Assembly: GCA_035280025.1 (NCBI GenBank) | Contig: DATEGT010000283.1 | Span: 1-30,435 of the forward strand | Reading direction: 5' to 3' | Source of the DNA: VBDM01 sp035280025 | GTDB taxonomy: Bacteria; Pseudomonadota; Gammaproteobacteria; Burkholderiales; SG8-39 | DNA: 30,435 bases | Part shown: one piece after another, positions 22,750-29,486 of the stretch | Position numbering within the stretch: position 1 is the first letter of the stretch | Layout of the letters: every line of letters starts with the position of its first letter | Position numbers and translations under genes: made by a program | Notes under the pieces: model-generated | Told to the model about the DNA's origin: nothing | The model's input: only the letters and a program-made list of their open reading frames with translations | Database searches by the model: none

Positions 22750-23703
22750 ATGCGATTGCTCAAGTTCCTCGCCCTGGCGCTGTTTCCCGCAATGGCGCTC
22801 GCGCAGGCCTATCCGACCAAGCCGGTGAGGCTGATCATCCCCTTTCCAGCGGGCGGCCCGTCGGACATCTTCGGCCGCGGCCTCGCGCAGGGCATGAGCG
22901 CGCACCTCGGCCAGCCGGTGGTGGTCGAGAACGTGGCCGGCGTCGGCGGCGTGCTCGGCGTCGACCGCGCGCTCAAGTCGGCGCCCGACGGCTACACCCT
23001 CGGGCTGAACAGCGGCTCGACGCTTTCCATCGCTCCCTACTCGCTCACCCGGCTTCCCTACGACGTGAAGAAGGACGTGGCGCTGGTGACCCTCGTGGTG
23101 CGGGTGCCGGAAGTGCTGGCCATCCATCCCTCGGTGCCGGCGAAGACGCTCGCCGAATTCGTCGCTTACGCCAAGGCGAATCCCGGCAAGATCAACTTCG
23201 GCTCCGCGGGCAGCGGCAGCATCACGCACCTCGCCGGTGAGCTGCTCAAGGCCGAGGCGAAGATCGACCTCGTGCACGTGCCGTACAAGGGCGCCGCGCC
23301 CGCGGTGACCGATCTGCTGGCCGGCCAGGTGCAGATGGGCATCTTCGACGTGCCGATCCTGCTGCCGCACATCCGCAGCGGCAAGCTGCGCGCCCTCGCC
23401 ATCACGAGCGCGCAGCGCTCCGCCGCTCTGCCCGACGTCCCCACCACCGCCGAAGGCGGCTATCCGAACGTCACTTCCGACAACTGGTACGGCCTCGTGC
23501 TCCCGGCGGCGACCCCGGCGCCGATCCAGAAGCGGGTGCACGAAGCGGCGGTGGCGGCGCTGCAGTCCCCCGCGCTCGTCGAGCAGTACGCCCGGGTCGC
23601 CGGCGTGGCCTCGCCCGGCTCGCCCGAGGACTATGCGAAGTTCCTCGCCGGCGAGCAGGCGAAGTGGCACAAAGTCGTCGACGCCATCGGATTCAAGGAA
23701 TAA
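22750..23703 (+). CDS. Bug-family solute-binding protein (tripartite tricarboxylate transporter receptor)
   Basis: Periplasmic receptor of the Bug/TctC family, 317 residues with a signal peptide ending MALA at about 18. Mature start YPTKPVRLIIPFPAGGPSDI, then VVVENVAGVGG (family ENxxGAGG), PDGYTLGLNSGST, YAKANPGKINFGSAGSGSITHLAGEL, VHVPYKGAAPAVTDLLAGQVQ and LALTS-like LAITSAQRSAALPDVPT are all classical. ATG at 22750 is used because GGGAG lies five bases before it; an in-frame ATG at 22747 is too close. No TctA/TctB membrane genes are present, which is normal for the many orphan Bug proteins of betaproteobacteria. Confidence 0.94.
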   Translation: MRLLKFLALALFPAMALAQAYPTKPVRLIIPFPAGGPSDIFGRGLAQGMSAHLGQPVVVENVAGVGGVLGVDRALKSAPDGYTLGLNSGSTLSIAPYSLTRLPYDVKKDVALVTLVVRVPEVLAIHPSVPAKTLAEFVAYAKANPGKINFGSAGSGSITHLAGELLKAEAKIDLVHVPYKGAAPAVTDLLAGQVQMGIFDVPILLPHIRSGKLRALAITSAQRSAALPDVPTTAEGGYPNVTSDNWYGLVLPAATPAPIQKRVHEAAVAALQSPALVEQYARVAGVASPGSPEDYAKFLAGEQAKWHKVVDAIGFKE

Positions 23704-23722
23704 TGGCCCGAAAGACCACGCC

Positions 23723-24895
23723 GTGCTGATCGACTTCTTCCTCAAGCTGAAGAGCCACAAGCTGCCGGTCTCCATCAAGGAGTACCTGACGCTGCTCGAG
23801 GCGATGGACAAGAAGGTGATCGGCCCCTCGGTGGACGACTTCTACTATCTCGCCCGCACCGCGCTCGTGAAGGACGAGGCGAACTACGACAAGTTCGACC
23901 GCGCGTTCGCCGAGTTCTGGCAGGGCGTGGAGACGATCCCCGGCATCGAGGCGCAGATCCCGCTCGAGTGGCTGCTGAAGCAGGTCGAGCTGACGCTCTC
24001 CGAGGAAGAGAAGAAGCAGATCCAGGCGCTCGGCGGCTGGGAAAAGCTGATGGAGACGCTGAAAGCTAGGCTGGAAGAGCAGAAAGGCCGCCACCAGGGC
24101 GGCTCGAAGTGGATCGGCACCGGCGGCACCTCGCCCTTCGGCGCGTACGGCTACAACCCCGAAGGCGTGCGCATCGGCCAGGAGAAGTCGAGGAACCGCA
24201 GCGCGGTGAAGGTCTGGGACGCGCGGGAGTACCGCAACCTGGACGACTCGGTCGAGCTCGGCACGCGCAACATCAAGGTCGCTTTGCGCCGCCTGCGCAA
24301 GTTTGCCCGCGAAGGCGCCCCGGACGAATTCGATCTGCCGACCACCATCGACAACACCGCGCGCAAGGCCTACCTCGACATCGCCATGCGGCCCGAGCGG
24401 CGCAACACCATCAAGGTGCTGATGCTGATGGACATCGGCGGCACGATGGACGACCACATCAGGCTCGCCGAGGAGCTCTTCTCCGCCGCGAAGACCGAGT
24501 TCAAGCACCTCGAGTTCTACTACTTCCACAACTGCCTGTACGACTTCGTCTGGAAGGACAACCGCCGCCGCCATTCCGAGCGCACCCGGACCTGGGAGCT
24601 CCTGCACAAGTACGGGCACGACTACAAGGTGATCTTCGTCGGCGACGCGACCATGAGCCCCTACGAGATCCTGCAGCCGGGCGGCTCGATCGAGTACTCG
24701 AACGAGGAGGCGGGCGCAGTCTGGATGAAGCGAATGCTCGAGGTATATCCGAAGGCCGTGTGGCTCAACCCCGAGCCCGAGGAGATCTGGGGCTACCGCC
24801 AGTCGATCGGCGTCCTCAAGGAAATCATGGGAGGCCGCATGTATCCCACCACCATGGAGGGACTGGAGCGCGCCATGCGCGCCCTGGTCAAATAG
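23723..24895 (+). CDS. VWA-domain protein, CoxE-like (MoxR partner type)
   Basis: Cytoplasmic protein of 390 residues. The N-terminal half is helical and charged; the C-terminal half is a von Willebrand A-like domain from about 230: VLMLMDIGGTMDDH gives a MIDAS motif of the form D237-x-G-G-T rather than D-x-S-x-S, and VIFVGDATMSPYE supplies a later Asp. LPTTIDNTARKAYLDIAMRPERRN and WLNPEPEEIWGYRQSIGVL are further landmarks of the CoxE-like group. The start is GTG at 23723, 19 bases after the Bug gene stop; ribosome binding is weak. Such proteins usually follow a moxR gene directly; here moxR is ten kilobases upstream. Confidence 0.85.
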   Translation: MLIDFFLKLKSHKLPVSIKEYLTLLEAMDKKVIGPSVDDFYYLARTALVKDEANYDKFDRAFAEFWQGVETIPGIEAQIPLEWLLKQVELTLSEEEKKQIQALGGWEKLMETLKARLEEQKGRHQGGSKWIGTGGTSPFGAYGYNPEGVRIGQEKSRNRSAVKVWDAREYRNLDDSVELGTRNIKVALRRLRKFAREGAPDEFDLPTTIDNTARKAYLDIAMRPERRNTIKVLMLMDIGGTMDDHIRLAEELFSAAKTEFKHLEFYYFHNCLYDFVWKDNRRRHSERTRTWELLHKYGHDYKVIFVGDATMSPYEILQPGGSIEYSNEEAGAVWMKRMLEVYPKAVWLNPEPEEIWGYRQSIGVLKEIMGGRMYPTTMEGLERAMRALVK

Positions 24896-24897
24896 CC

Positions 24898-25263
24898 GTG
24901 CGCGCGCTCACCCTCGCCCTCGTACTGCTCGCCTTGCTGATCGTCGCTCTGGACGCCGCGGGCGCGCGCTCCGGCAAGCGCCAGCTGTGGGGCGCGATCG
25001 CGTACAACAGCAAGCTAGGAACTTACGGCTACGCGGTCGACCGCAGGACCAAGCGCGATGCCGAAACCGATGCGTACACGGCCTGCGGATCCGGCTGCGA
25101 CCTCATCAAGACCTTCCGCGATGCCTGCGGCGTCGTCGTCGCCGGCGGAAAGCGCGCGGTCTACGAATCGGGCGCCTCCCGCGAGATCGCCGAGATGAAG
25201 GCGACGAAGAAATGCGGCGAAGGGTGCTCGACCAAGGTGTGGGCGTGCACCAGCGAGAAGTGA
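24898..25263 (+). CDS. Secreted DUF4189-type small protein
   Basis: Small exported protein of 121 residues with a signal peptide or anchor (about 1-21, LALVLLALLIVALDAAGA). The mature part WGAIAYNSKLGTYGYAVDRRTKRDAETDAYTACGSGC and the cysteine-rich end (KKCGEGCSTKVWAC) match the DUF4189 pattern: an aromatic/Gly start, repeated Cys pairs and an Ala-rich helix. The function of that family is unknown. The start is GTG, two bases after the VWA stop, so the two genes are probably co-translated. Confidence 0.75.
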   Translation: MRALTLALVLLALLIVALDAAGARSGKRQLWGAIAYNSKLGTYGYAVDRRTKRDAETDAYTACGSGCDLIKTFRDACGVVVAGGKRAVYESGASREIAEMKATKKCGEGCSTKVWACTSEK

Positions 25264-25383
25264 CGTCGGCGCGTCCCTAAGGCTCCGCAAGGCGTGCCTG
25301 GGGCCCGGAAGCCCGCGGACGCGAAAGCCGTCCTACAATGTCCGCATCGGCGGTAGTCGCCAGCCCGGCTGGACGATTCAACC

Positions 25384-25998
25384 ATGCCCCTGATCCGATG
25401 CACGTCGTGCGCGTACGCCAACGCCATGGACGCCAAGGTCTGCAAGAAATGCGGCCGGGAATTGAGCGTTCCTCCGCACCTGACCCGTTGCGCGCACTGC
25501 GGCACCCTCAATCCCGTCAAGGGGACCGCCTGTGTCTGGTGCTACCGCAAGCTGGGCGGTTCCTGGCAGCGCAGGCTGCTCGGACGGCCGGCCCGAGGGG
25601 CGGCCGCAGCGGCCGCTGTCGCGCTGCTCGCCGTCCTCGGATACTACGCATACCCGCGGGGCTTGCCCCGCGAGGCGCCGCGTCCGCCCGTCGCCCCTCC
25701 GATCGTCCCGGCTGCCCCGGCGCCGGAACCCGTGGCCAAGGCGCAAGCCGGGACGCAGGCGCCGCGGGTCGAGCGCCAGCCGGGGGAGACCTCGCGAGCG
25801 AAAGCGGCTCCCGTCCGCCAGGCCAGTGCGCGCAAGGCGGGCGAGCCCAGCGAGCGCTCCGATTGCGCCGAAGGAGTCGCGGCGCTGGGATTGTGCGGCA
25901 AGACGCAGGCAGCGCAACCGCCCCGCCCGCAGGCGTGCACGGAGGCGGTCGCAGCCCTGGGTTTGTGCGACGCTAGGAACATAAAAGGGAGGGAATGA
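25384..25998 (+). CDS. Double zinc-ribbon membrane protein with two C-terminal C-x9-C motifs
   Basis: Protein of 204 residues that I cannot assign to a named function. It starts with two zinc ribbons (C6/C9 with C20/C23, and C36/C39 with C50/C53), then has one transmembrane helix (about 72-90), then a Pro/Ala-rich linker (about 95-155), and ends with two copies of a short motif, C161-AEGVAALGL-C171 and C185-TEAVAALGL-C195. With the zinc ribbons inside and the linker outside, the motifs would be periplasmic. The same motif ends the TAXI receptor encoded immediately downstream. ATG at 25384 has no strong ribosome binding site; TACAAT lies at 25334-25339. Confidence 0.7.
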   Translation: MPLIRCTSCAYANAMDAKVCKKCGRELSVPPHLTRCAHCGTLNPVKGTACVWCYRKLGGSWQRRLLGRPARGAAAAAAVALLAVLGYYAYPRGLPREAPRPPVAPPIVPAAPAPEPVAKAQAGTQAPRVERQPGETSRAKAAPVRQASARKAGEPSERSDCAEGVAALGLCGKTQAAQPPRPQACTEAVAALGLCDARNIKGRE

Positions 25999-25999
25999 C

Positions 26000-27052
26000 A
26001 TGGCCTGGAAGCTCATCGCAACGCTCGCGACGGCTGCGCTTTGCCTGCGAGGCGGCGCCGCGCTCGCGGCGGCGGAGTACAAGATCGTCACCGCAAACGA
26101 AAAAGGCACGTATTTCGCGATCGGCGCCGACCTCGCGAAGTTCGTGGCCCCGGACGCCGGCATCAAGCTCGAGGTCCTCGCCACGGCGGGCTCGGCGGCG
26201 AACATCAAGCACCTTCGCTACGATCTGGGCGTGAAATTCGCGATCGTCCAGGCGGACGTCTTCCAGGCCTTCGTCGACCGGGCGAGCGGAGGCAACCCGG
26301 AAGCGCGCACCATCATCCGCCCGCTGCGCGTGATCCTGCCCTTGTACAACACGGAGATCCACTACATCGTCAGGGCGGACTCCCCGCTGAACTACCTTCA
26401 CGACATCCGCAATGCAAAGATCAACGGCGGCGTGCTGGGAAGCGGCGCGGCGCTGATCACGCACACGCTGTACCGGATGATGTTCAACGCACCCATCCCG
26501 GAGGAGAACGCGAGCTTCCTCTCGAACGAGGAGGCGCTGGTCAAGCTGATCGGAGACAAGTCGGTCGACGTCGTCGTCGTCGCCGCGGGACAGCCCGCGC
26601 CCCTGATCTCGAACATGAAGCCCGAGGCGCAGAAGTTCATCAAGCTCTTGAAGTTCGATCCGGCCCATCCCTCGAGCAAGCTTCCGCTGACGGTGTACTC
26701 GTCCTCCACGATCCACGCGAGCAGCTATCCCAATCTGCTGAAGGAGGACTTCACCACGATTTCCGTGGGCGCGTTCCTGGTGACCTACGACTACAACCTT
26801 GCGGGCACGGTCGGGAACCTGACGCAGTTCGCGCGCTCGCTCTGCCAGAATTTCCCTACCCTGCAGGCGCAGGGCCATCCCAAGTGGCGCGAGGTCAGCC
26901 TCGCCTTGCCGGCTCTCGGCCCGGGCTGGACCTACTACCCGCCGACCACGAGAGAGCTTCGCGGCTGCACCGCAAAGGCCAAGCCGAAGGCGCCGGCGAA
27001 GCCCGCGAGGGCATGCTCGGCGGAGGAGCGGATCCTGGGGTTCTGCAGCTGA
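26000..27052 (+). CDS. TAXI-family TRAP solute-binding protein with C-terminal C-x9-C tail
   Basis: Periplasmic receptor of the TAXI family, 350 residues. Signal peptide ends ALAA near 24; the mature protein begins YKIVTANEKGTYFAIGADLAKFV, followed by LEVLATAGSAANIKHLRYD and FAIVQADV, the usual pocket-forming segments. The C-terminus is extended by a Lys/Pro/Ala linker and ends C339-SAEERILGF-C349, the same C-x9-C form found twice in the preceding protein. Its ATG is two bases after that gene's stop, with GGAGGG in front, so they form an operon. No TRAP permease is adjacent. It ends three bases from the convergent gspE-like gene. Confidence 0.85.
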   Translation: MAWKLIATLATAALCLRGGAALAAAEYKIVTANEKGTYFAIGADLAKFVAPDAGIKLEVLATAGSAANIKHLRYDLGVKFAIVQADVFQAFVDRASGGNPEARTIIRPLRVILPLYNTEIHYIVRADSPLNYLHDIRNAKINGGVLGSGAALITHTLYRMMFNAPIPEENASFLSNEEALVKLIGDKSVDVVVVAAGQPAPLISNMKPEAQKFIKLLKFDPAHPSSKLPLTVYSSSTIHASSYPNLLKEDFTTISVGAFLVTYDYNLAGTVGNLTQFARSLCQNFPTLQAQGHPKWREVSLALPALGPGWTYYPPTTRELRGCTAKAKPKAPAKPARACSAEERILGFCS

Positions 27053-27055
27053 GCG

Positions 27056-28852
27056 CTACCCCTGTCCCGGCGGCGGCGCGACCTTGATGACTTCCTCGAG
27101 CGTCGTCAGGCCCATCGCGACTTTCATCGCGCCGCTGATCCGCAGGGGCTTCATGCCTTCCTTGTAGGCGACCTCGCGGATCTTGGCGATGTCGGCCTCG
27201 GCGTTGACCAGTCGCCGCACCTCCGGCGACAGCAGCAGGATCTCGTAGAGGCCGATGCGCCCCGTGTAGCCGGTATTCCGGCATTCCAGGCACCCGACCG
27301 GCTTGTAGATGTGGGTGGGGCGCTTCGCCTTCCACGGAGCGACGAATTCCTCCCAGCCGACGTCGCCCGCGCGGCCCTCGTCGAAAGGAATTTTCTCCTT
27401 GCAGTGCCTGCACAGCGTGCGCACCAAGCGCTGCGCCATGACGCCGAGTATCGTCGAGTTGAGCAGGTACGGCGCGACCCCGAGATCGAGCAGCCGCGTG
27501 ATCGCGCTGGCCGAGTCGTTGGTGTGCAGCGTCGAGAGCACCAGGTGGCCAGTAAGCGCCGCCTGGATCGCCATCTCCGCGGTGGGCAGGTCGCGCACCT
27601 CGCCCACCATGATGATGTCCGGATCCTGTCGCATGAGGGCGCGCACGCCCTCGGCGAAGCCGAGCTCGATCGACTGCTGCACCTGCATCTGGTTGAACGC
27701 GGGCTCGATCATCTCGATCGGGTCCTCGATGGTGCAGACGTTGACCTCGGGCGTTGCGAGCGTCTTCAGGGTCGAGTACAGCGTCGTGGTCTTGCCCGAG
27801 CCGGTCGGACCGGTGACCAGGATGATGCCGTTCGGCTGCTCGGTCATCTGCTTCCAGCGGCCCTTATCGTCCTCGGAGAAGCCGAGCTCGGCGAAGTCCT
27901 TGACGATCACTTCCGGGTCGAACACGCGCATCACCAGCTTCTCGCCGAAGGCCGTGGGGAGCGTCGACAGGCGCAGCTCCACGTCCTGGCCGTCGGCGGT
28001 GCGCGTCTTGATGCGGCCGTCCTGCGGGCGGCGCTTCTCGACCACGTCCATGCGCCCCAGGATCTTGATCCGCGAGGTCATCGCCGCCATCACCGGCATC
28101 GGAATCTGATACACGGGATGCAGCACGCCGTCGATGCGGAAGCGCACCTCGCCCACGTCGCGGCGCGGCTCCATGTGGATGTCGCTCGCGCGCTGGTCGA
28201 AGGCGTACTGCCACAGCCAGTCGACGACGTGCACGATGTGCTGGTCGTTGGCGTCGAGCTGCTTGTTCGTCTGGCCGATCTCGACGAGCTGCTCGAAATT
28301 CCCGACGCCGGTGCGCGTGTCGCCTTTCTGGACCGCTCCCTTCACCGATTTCGCCAGGTTGTAGAACTCGACCTGGTAGCGGGAGATGTCGAGGGGACTC
28401 GCGAGCACGCGGCGGATGTCCAGCCGCAGCATCTGCTTCAGCTCCTTCTCCCAGTCCTTGACGTAAGGCTCGCTGGTCGCGATCACCGCCTCTCGCGTGT
28501 TCACCGCGACCGGCAGGACCTTGAAGCGCGCCGCGTAGGCGCTCGACATCACCTCGGTGATGGCGGAGAAATTGATCTTCAGGGGATCGATGTGGAAATA
28601 TTCCATCCCCGTCTGCGCGGCGAGCCATTCGGTGAGAGACTCGATGCCGAGGAGCCGCTGGGGAGGCTTCGCCGAGCGCCATTTCTGGTCGGCGATCACG
28701 ACCAGCGGATGGTGATCGCTGCGGTGCAGCCTGCGGTCGGCGACAAGCTTGTCGGCGTCGCCCTTGGGGACCAGGCCGTCGGCGACCAGGGCCTGCAGCA
28801 CCTCCGAGAGCGTGAGGCGGTGGTCCTGCCGCGCTTCTGCTGCGGTCTGCAT
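27056..28852 (-). CDS. GspE/PilB-type secretion or pilus assembly ATPase (orphan)
   Basis: Hexameric cytoplasmic motor ATPase of the type II secretion / type IV pilus extension class, 598 residues. It has an N-terminal GspE/MshE-type domain (about 10-200), RASDIHMEPR (N2-domain motif), Walker A GPTGSGKT (348-355), the Asp box CTIEDPIE, Walker B IIMVGEVRD with E418, the His box STLHTNDSASA, and the zinc-binding pairs C481/C484 and C521/C524 that mark GspE/PilB rather than PilT. No other pil or gsp gene is present in the window. ATG at 28852 is chosen over one at 28939 because the longer start would pass through the promoter; it has no ribosome binding site and sits six bases after a good -10. 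Confidence 0.92.
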   Translation of the reverse strand: MQTAAEARQDHRLTLSEVLQALVADGLVPKGDADKLVADRRLHRSDHHPLVVIADQKWRSAKPPQRLLGIESLTEWLAAQTGMEYFHIDPLKINFSAITEVMSSAYAARFKVLPVAVNTREAVIATSEPYVKDWEKELKQMLRLDIRRVLASPLDISRYQVEFYNLAKSVKGAVQKGDTRTGVGNFEQLVEIGQTNKQLDANDQHIVHVVDWLWQYAFDQRASDIHMEPRRDVGEVRFRIDGVLHPVYQIPMPVMAAMTSRIKILGRMDVVEKRRPQDGRIKTRTADGQDVELRLSTLPTAFGEKLVMRVFDPEVIVKDFAELGFSEDDKGRWKQMTEQPNGIILVTGPTGSGKTTTLYSTLKTLATPEVNVCTIEDPIEMIEPAFNQMQVQQSIELGFAEGVRALMRQDPDIIMVGEVRDLPTAEMAIQAALTGHLVLSTLHTNDSASAITRLLDLGVAPYLLNSTILGVMAQRLVRTLCRHCKEKIPFDEGRAGDVGWEEFVAPWKAKRPTHIYKPVGCLECRNTGYTGRIGLYEILLLSPEVRRLVNAEADIAKIREVAYKEGMKPLRISGAMKVAMGLTTLEEVIKVAPPPGQG

Positions 28853-28858
28853 GGCCGG

Positions 28859-28887
28859 AATATATCCACGACCCGCGGAACCGGCAA
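28859..28887 (-). promoter_or_regulatory. Promoter of the gspE-like gene, predicted leaderless
   Basis: On the minus strand TTGCCG (28887-28882) is followed after exactly 17 bases by TATATT (28864-28859), and then after six bases by the ATG. The expected transcription start is therefore the A of the start codon. Confidence 0.55.
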
Positions 28888-28892
28888 GCGTT

Positions 28893-28921
28893 TTGACTTT
28901 GCCGGGCAACTGCGCGATGCT
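28893..28921 (+). promoter_or_regulatory. Probable promoter of the peroxiredoxin gene
   Basis: TTGACT (28893-28898) is followed after 17 bases by GATGCT (28916-28921). Transcription would start near 28928, giving a leader of about 29 bases that holds the CGGAGA ribosome binding site. Its -35 is five bases from the divergent gspE -35. Confidence 0.4.
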
Positions 28922-28956
28922 AGCCGCTCCCAAGAACAAACCTGCGGAGACCGAAT

Positions 28957-29463
28957 ATGACGATCAAAGTCGGCGACAAGCTCCCCGACGGCAAGCTTTC
29001 CGAATCCACCGAATTCGACGAGGCCGCGGGCTGTCCGATGCCTCCGAAGGACGTCAGCGTGGCCGACGCGGTGAAGGGCAAGAAGGTGGTGATCTTCGCC
29101 CTGCCCGGCGCGTATACCCCGACCTGCTCGGCGAAGCACGTGCCGAGCTACGTTAAGAACTACGACAAGCTCAAGGCGAAGAGGGTCGACGAGATCTGGT
29201 GCGTCGCGACCAACGACGCCTTCGTGATGGCGGCGTGGGGGCGCGACCAGAAGGCGAACGGCAAGATCCGCATGATGGGCGACGGCAGCGTCAACTGGAC
29301 CAAGGCGCTGGGCCTGGAGCTCGACCTGACCGCGCGCAACATGGGCGTGCGCTCGCAGCGCTACTCGATGCTGGTCGAGAACGGCGTGGTGAAGAAGCTG
29401 AACGTCGAGGCGCCGGGGAAGTACGAAGTGAGCGGCGCCGAGACGATGCTCGCGCAGCTCTGA
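28957..29463 (+). CDS. Peroxiredoxin, Prx5 type
   Basis: Cytoplasmic thiol peroxidase of 168 residues that reduces hydrogen peroxide or organic hydroperoxides using glutathione, glutaredoxin or thioredoxin. It contains the active-site motif PGAYTPTCS with peroxidatic Cys57 and Thr54, and the downstream Arg in GVRSQRYSMLVENG. Other cysteines are C26 and C82; there is no fused glutaredoxin domain. ATG at 28957 has CGGAGA six bases upstream. It is divergent from the gspE-like gene and is followed after 23 bases by an exported hydrolase gene. Confidence 0.93.
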   Translation: MTIKVGDKLPDGKLSESTEFDEAAGCPMPPKDVSVADAVKGKKVVIFALPGAYTPTCSAKHVPSYVKNYDKLKAKRVDEIWCVATNDAFVMAAWGRDQKANGKIRMMGDGSVNWTKALGLELDLTARNMGVRSQRYSMLVENGVVKKLNVEAPGKYEVSGAETMLAQL

Positions 29464-29486
29464 AGGGTCGGGCGGGATCGAGTCGC

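Noticed and set aside
23703..23729. ATG at 23703 as a start for the VWA gene
   Set aside because: It reads nine codons into a TGA in another frame and does not join the VWA reading frame.
25334..25339. TACAAT upstream of the zinc-ribbon gene as a promoter
   Set aside because: No acceptable -35 at 16-18 bases, so it is mentioned with the gene but not called.
27311..28960. Plus-strand open frame of 549 codons opposite the gspE-like gene
   Set aside because: Antisense shadow of a gene with all Walker and zinc motifs; it would also run over the divergent promoters.
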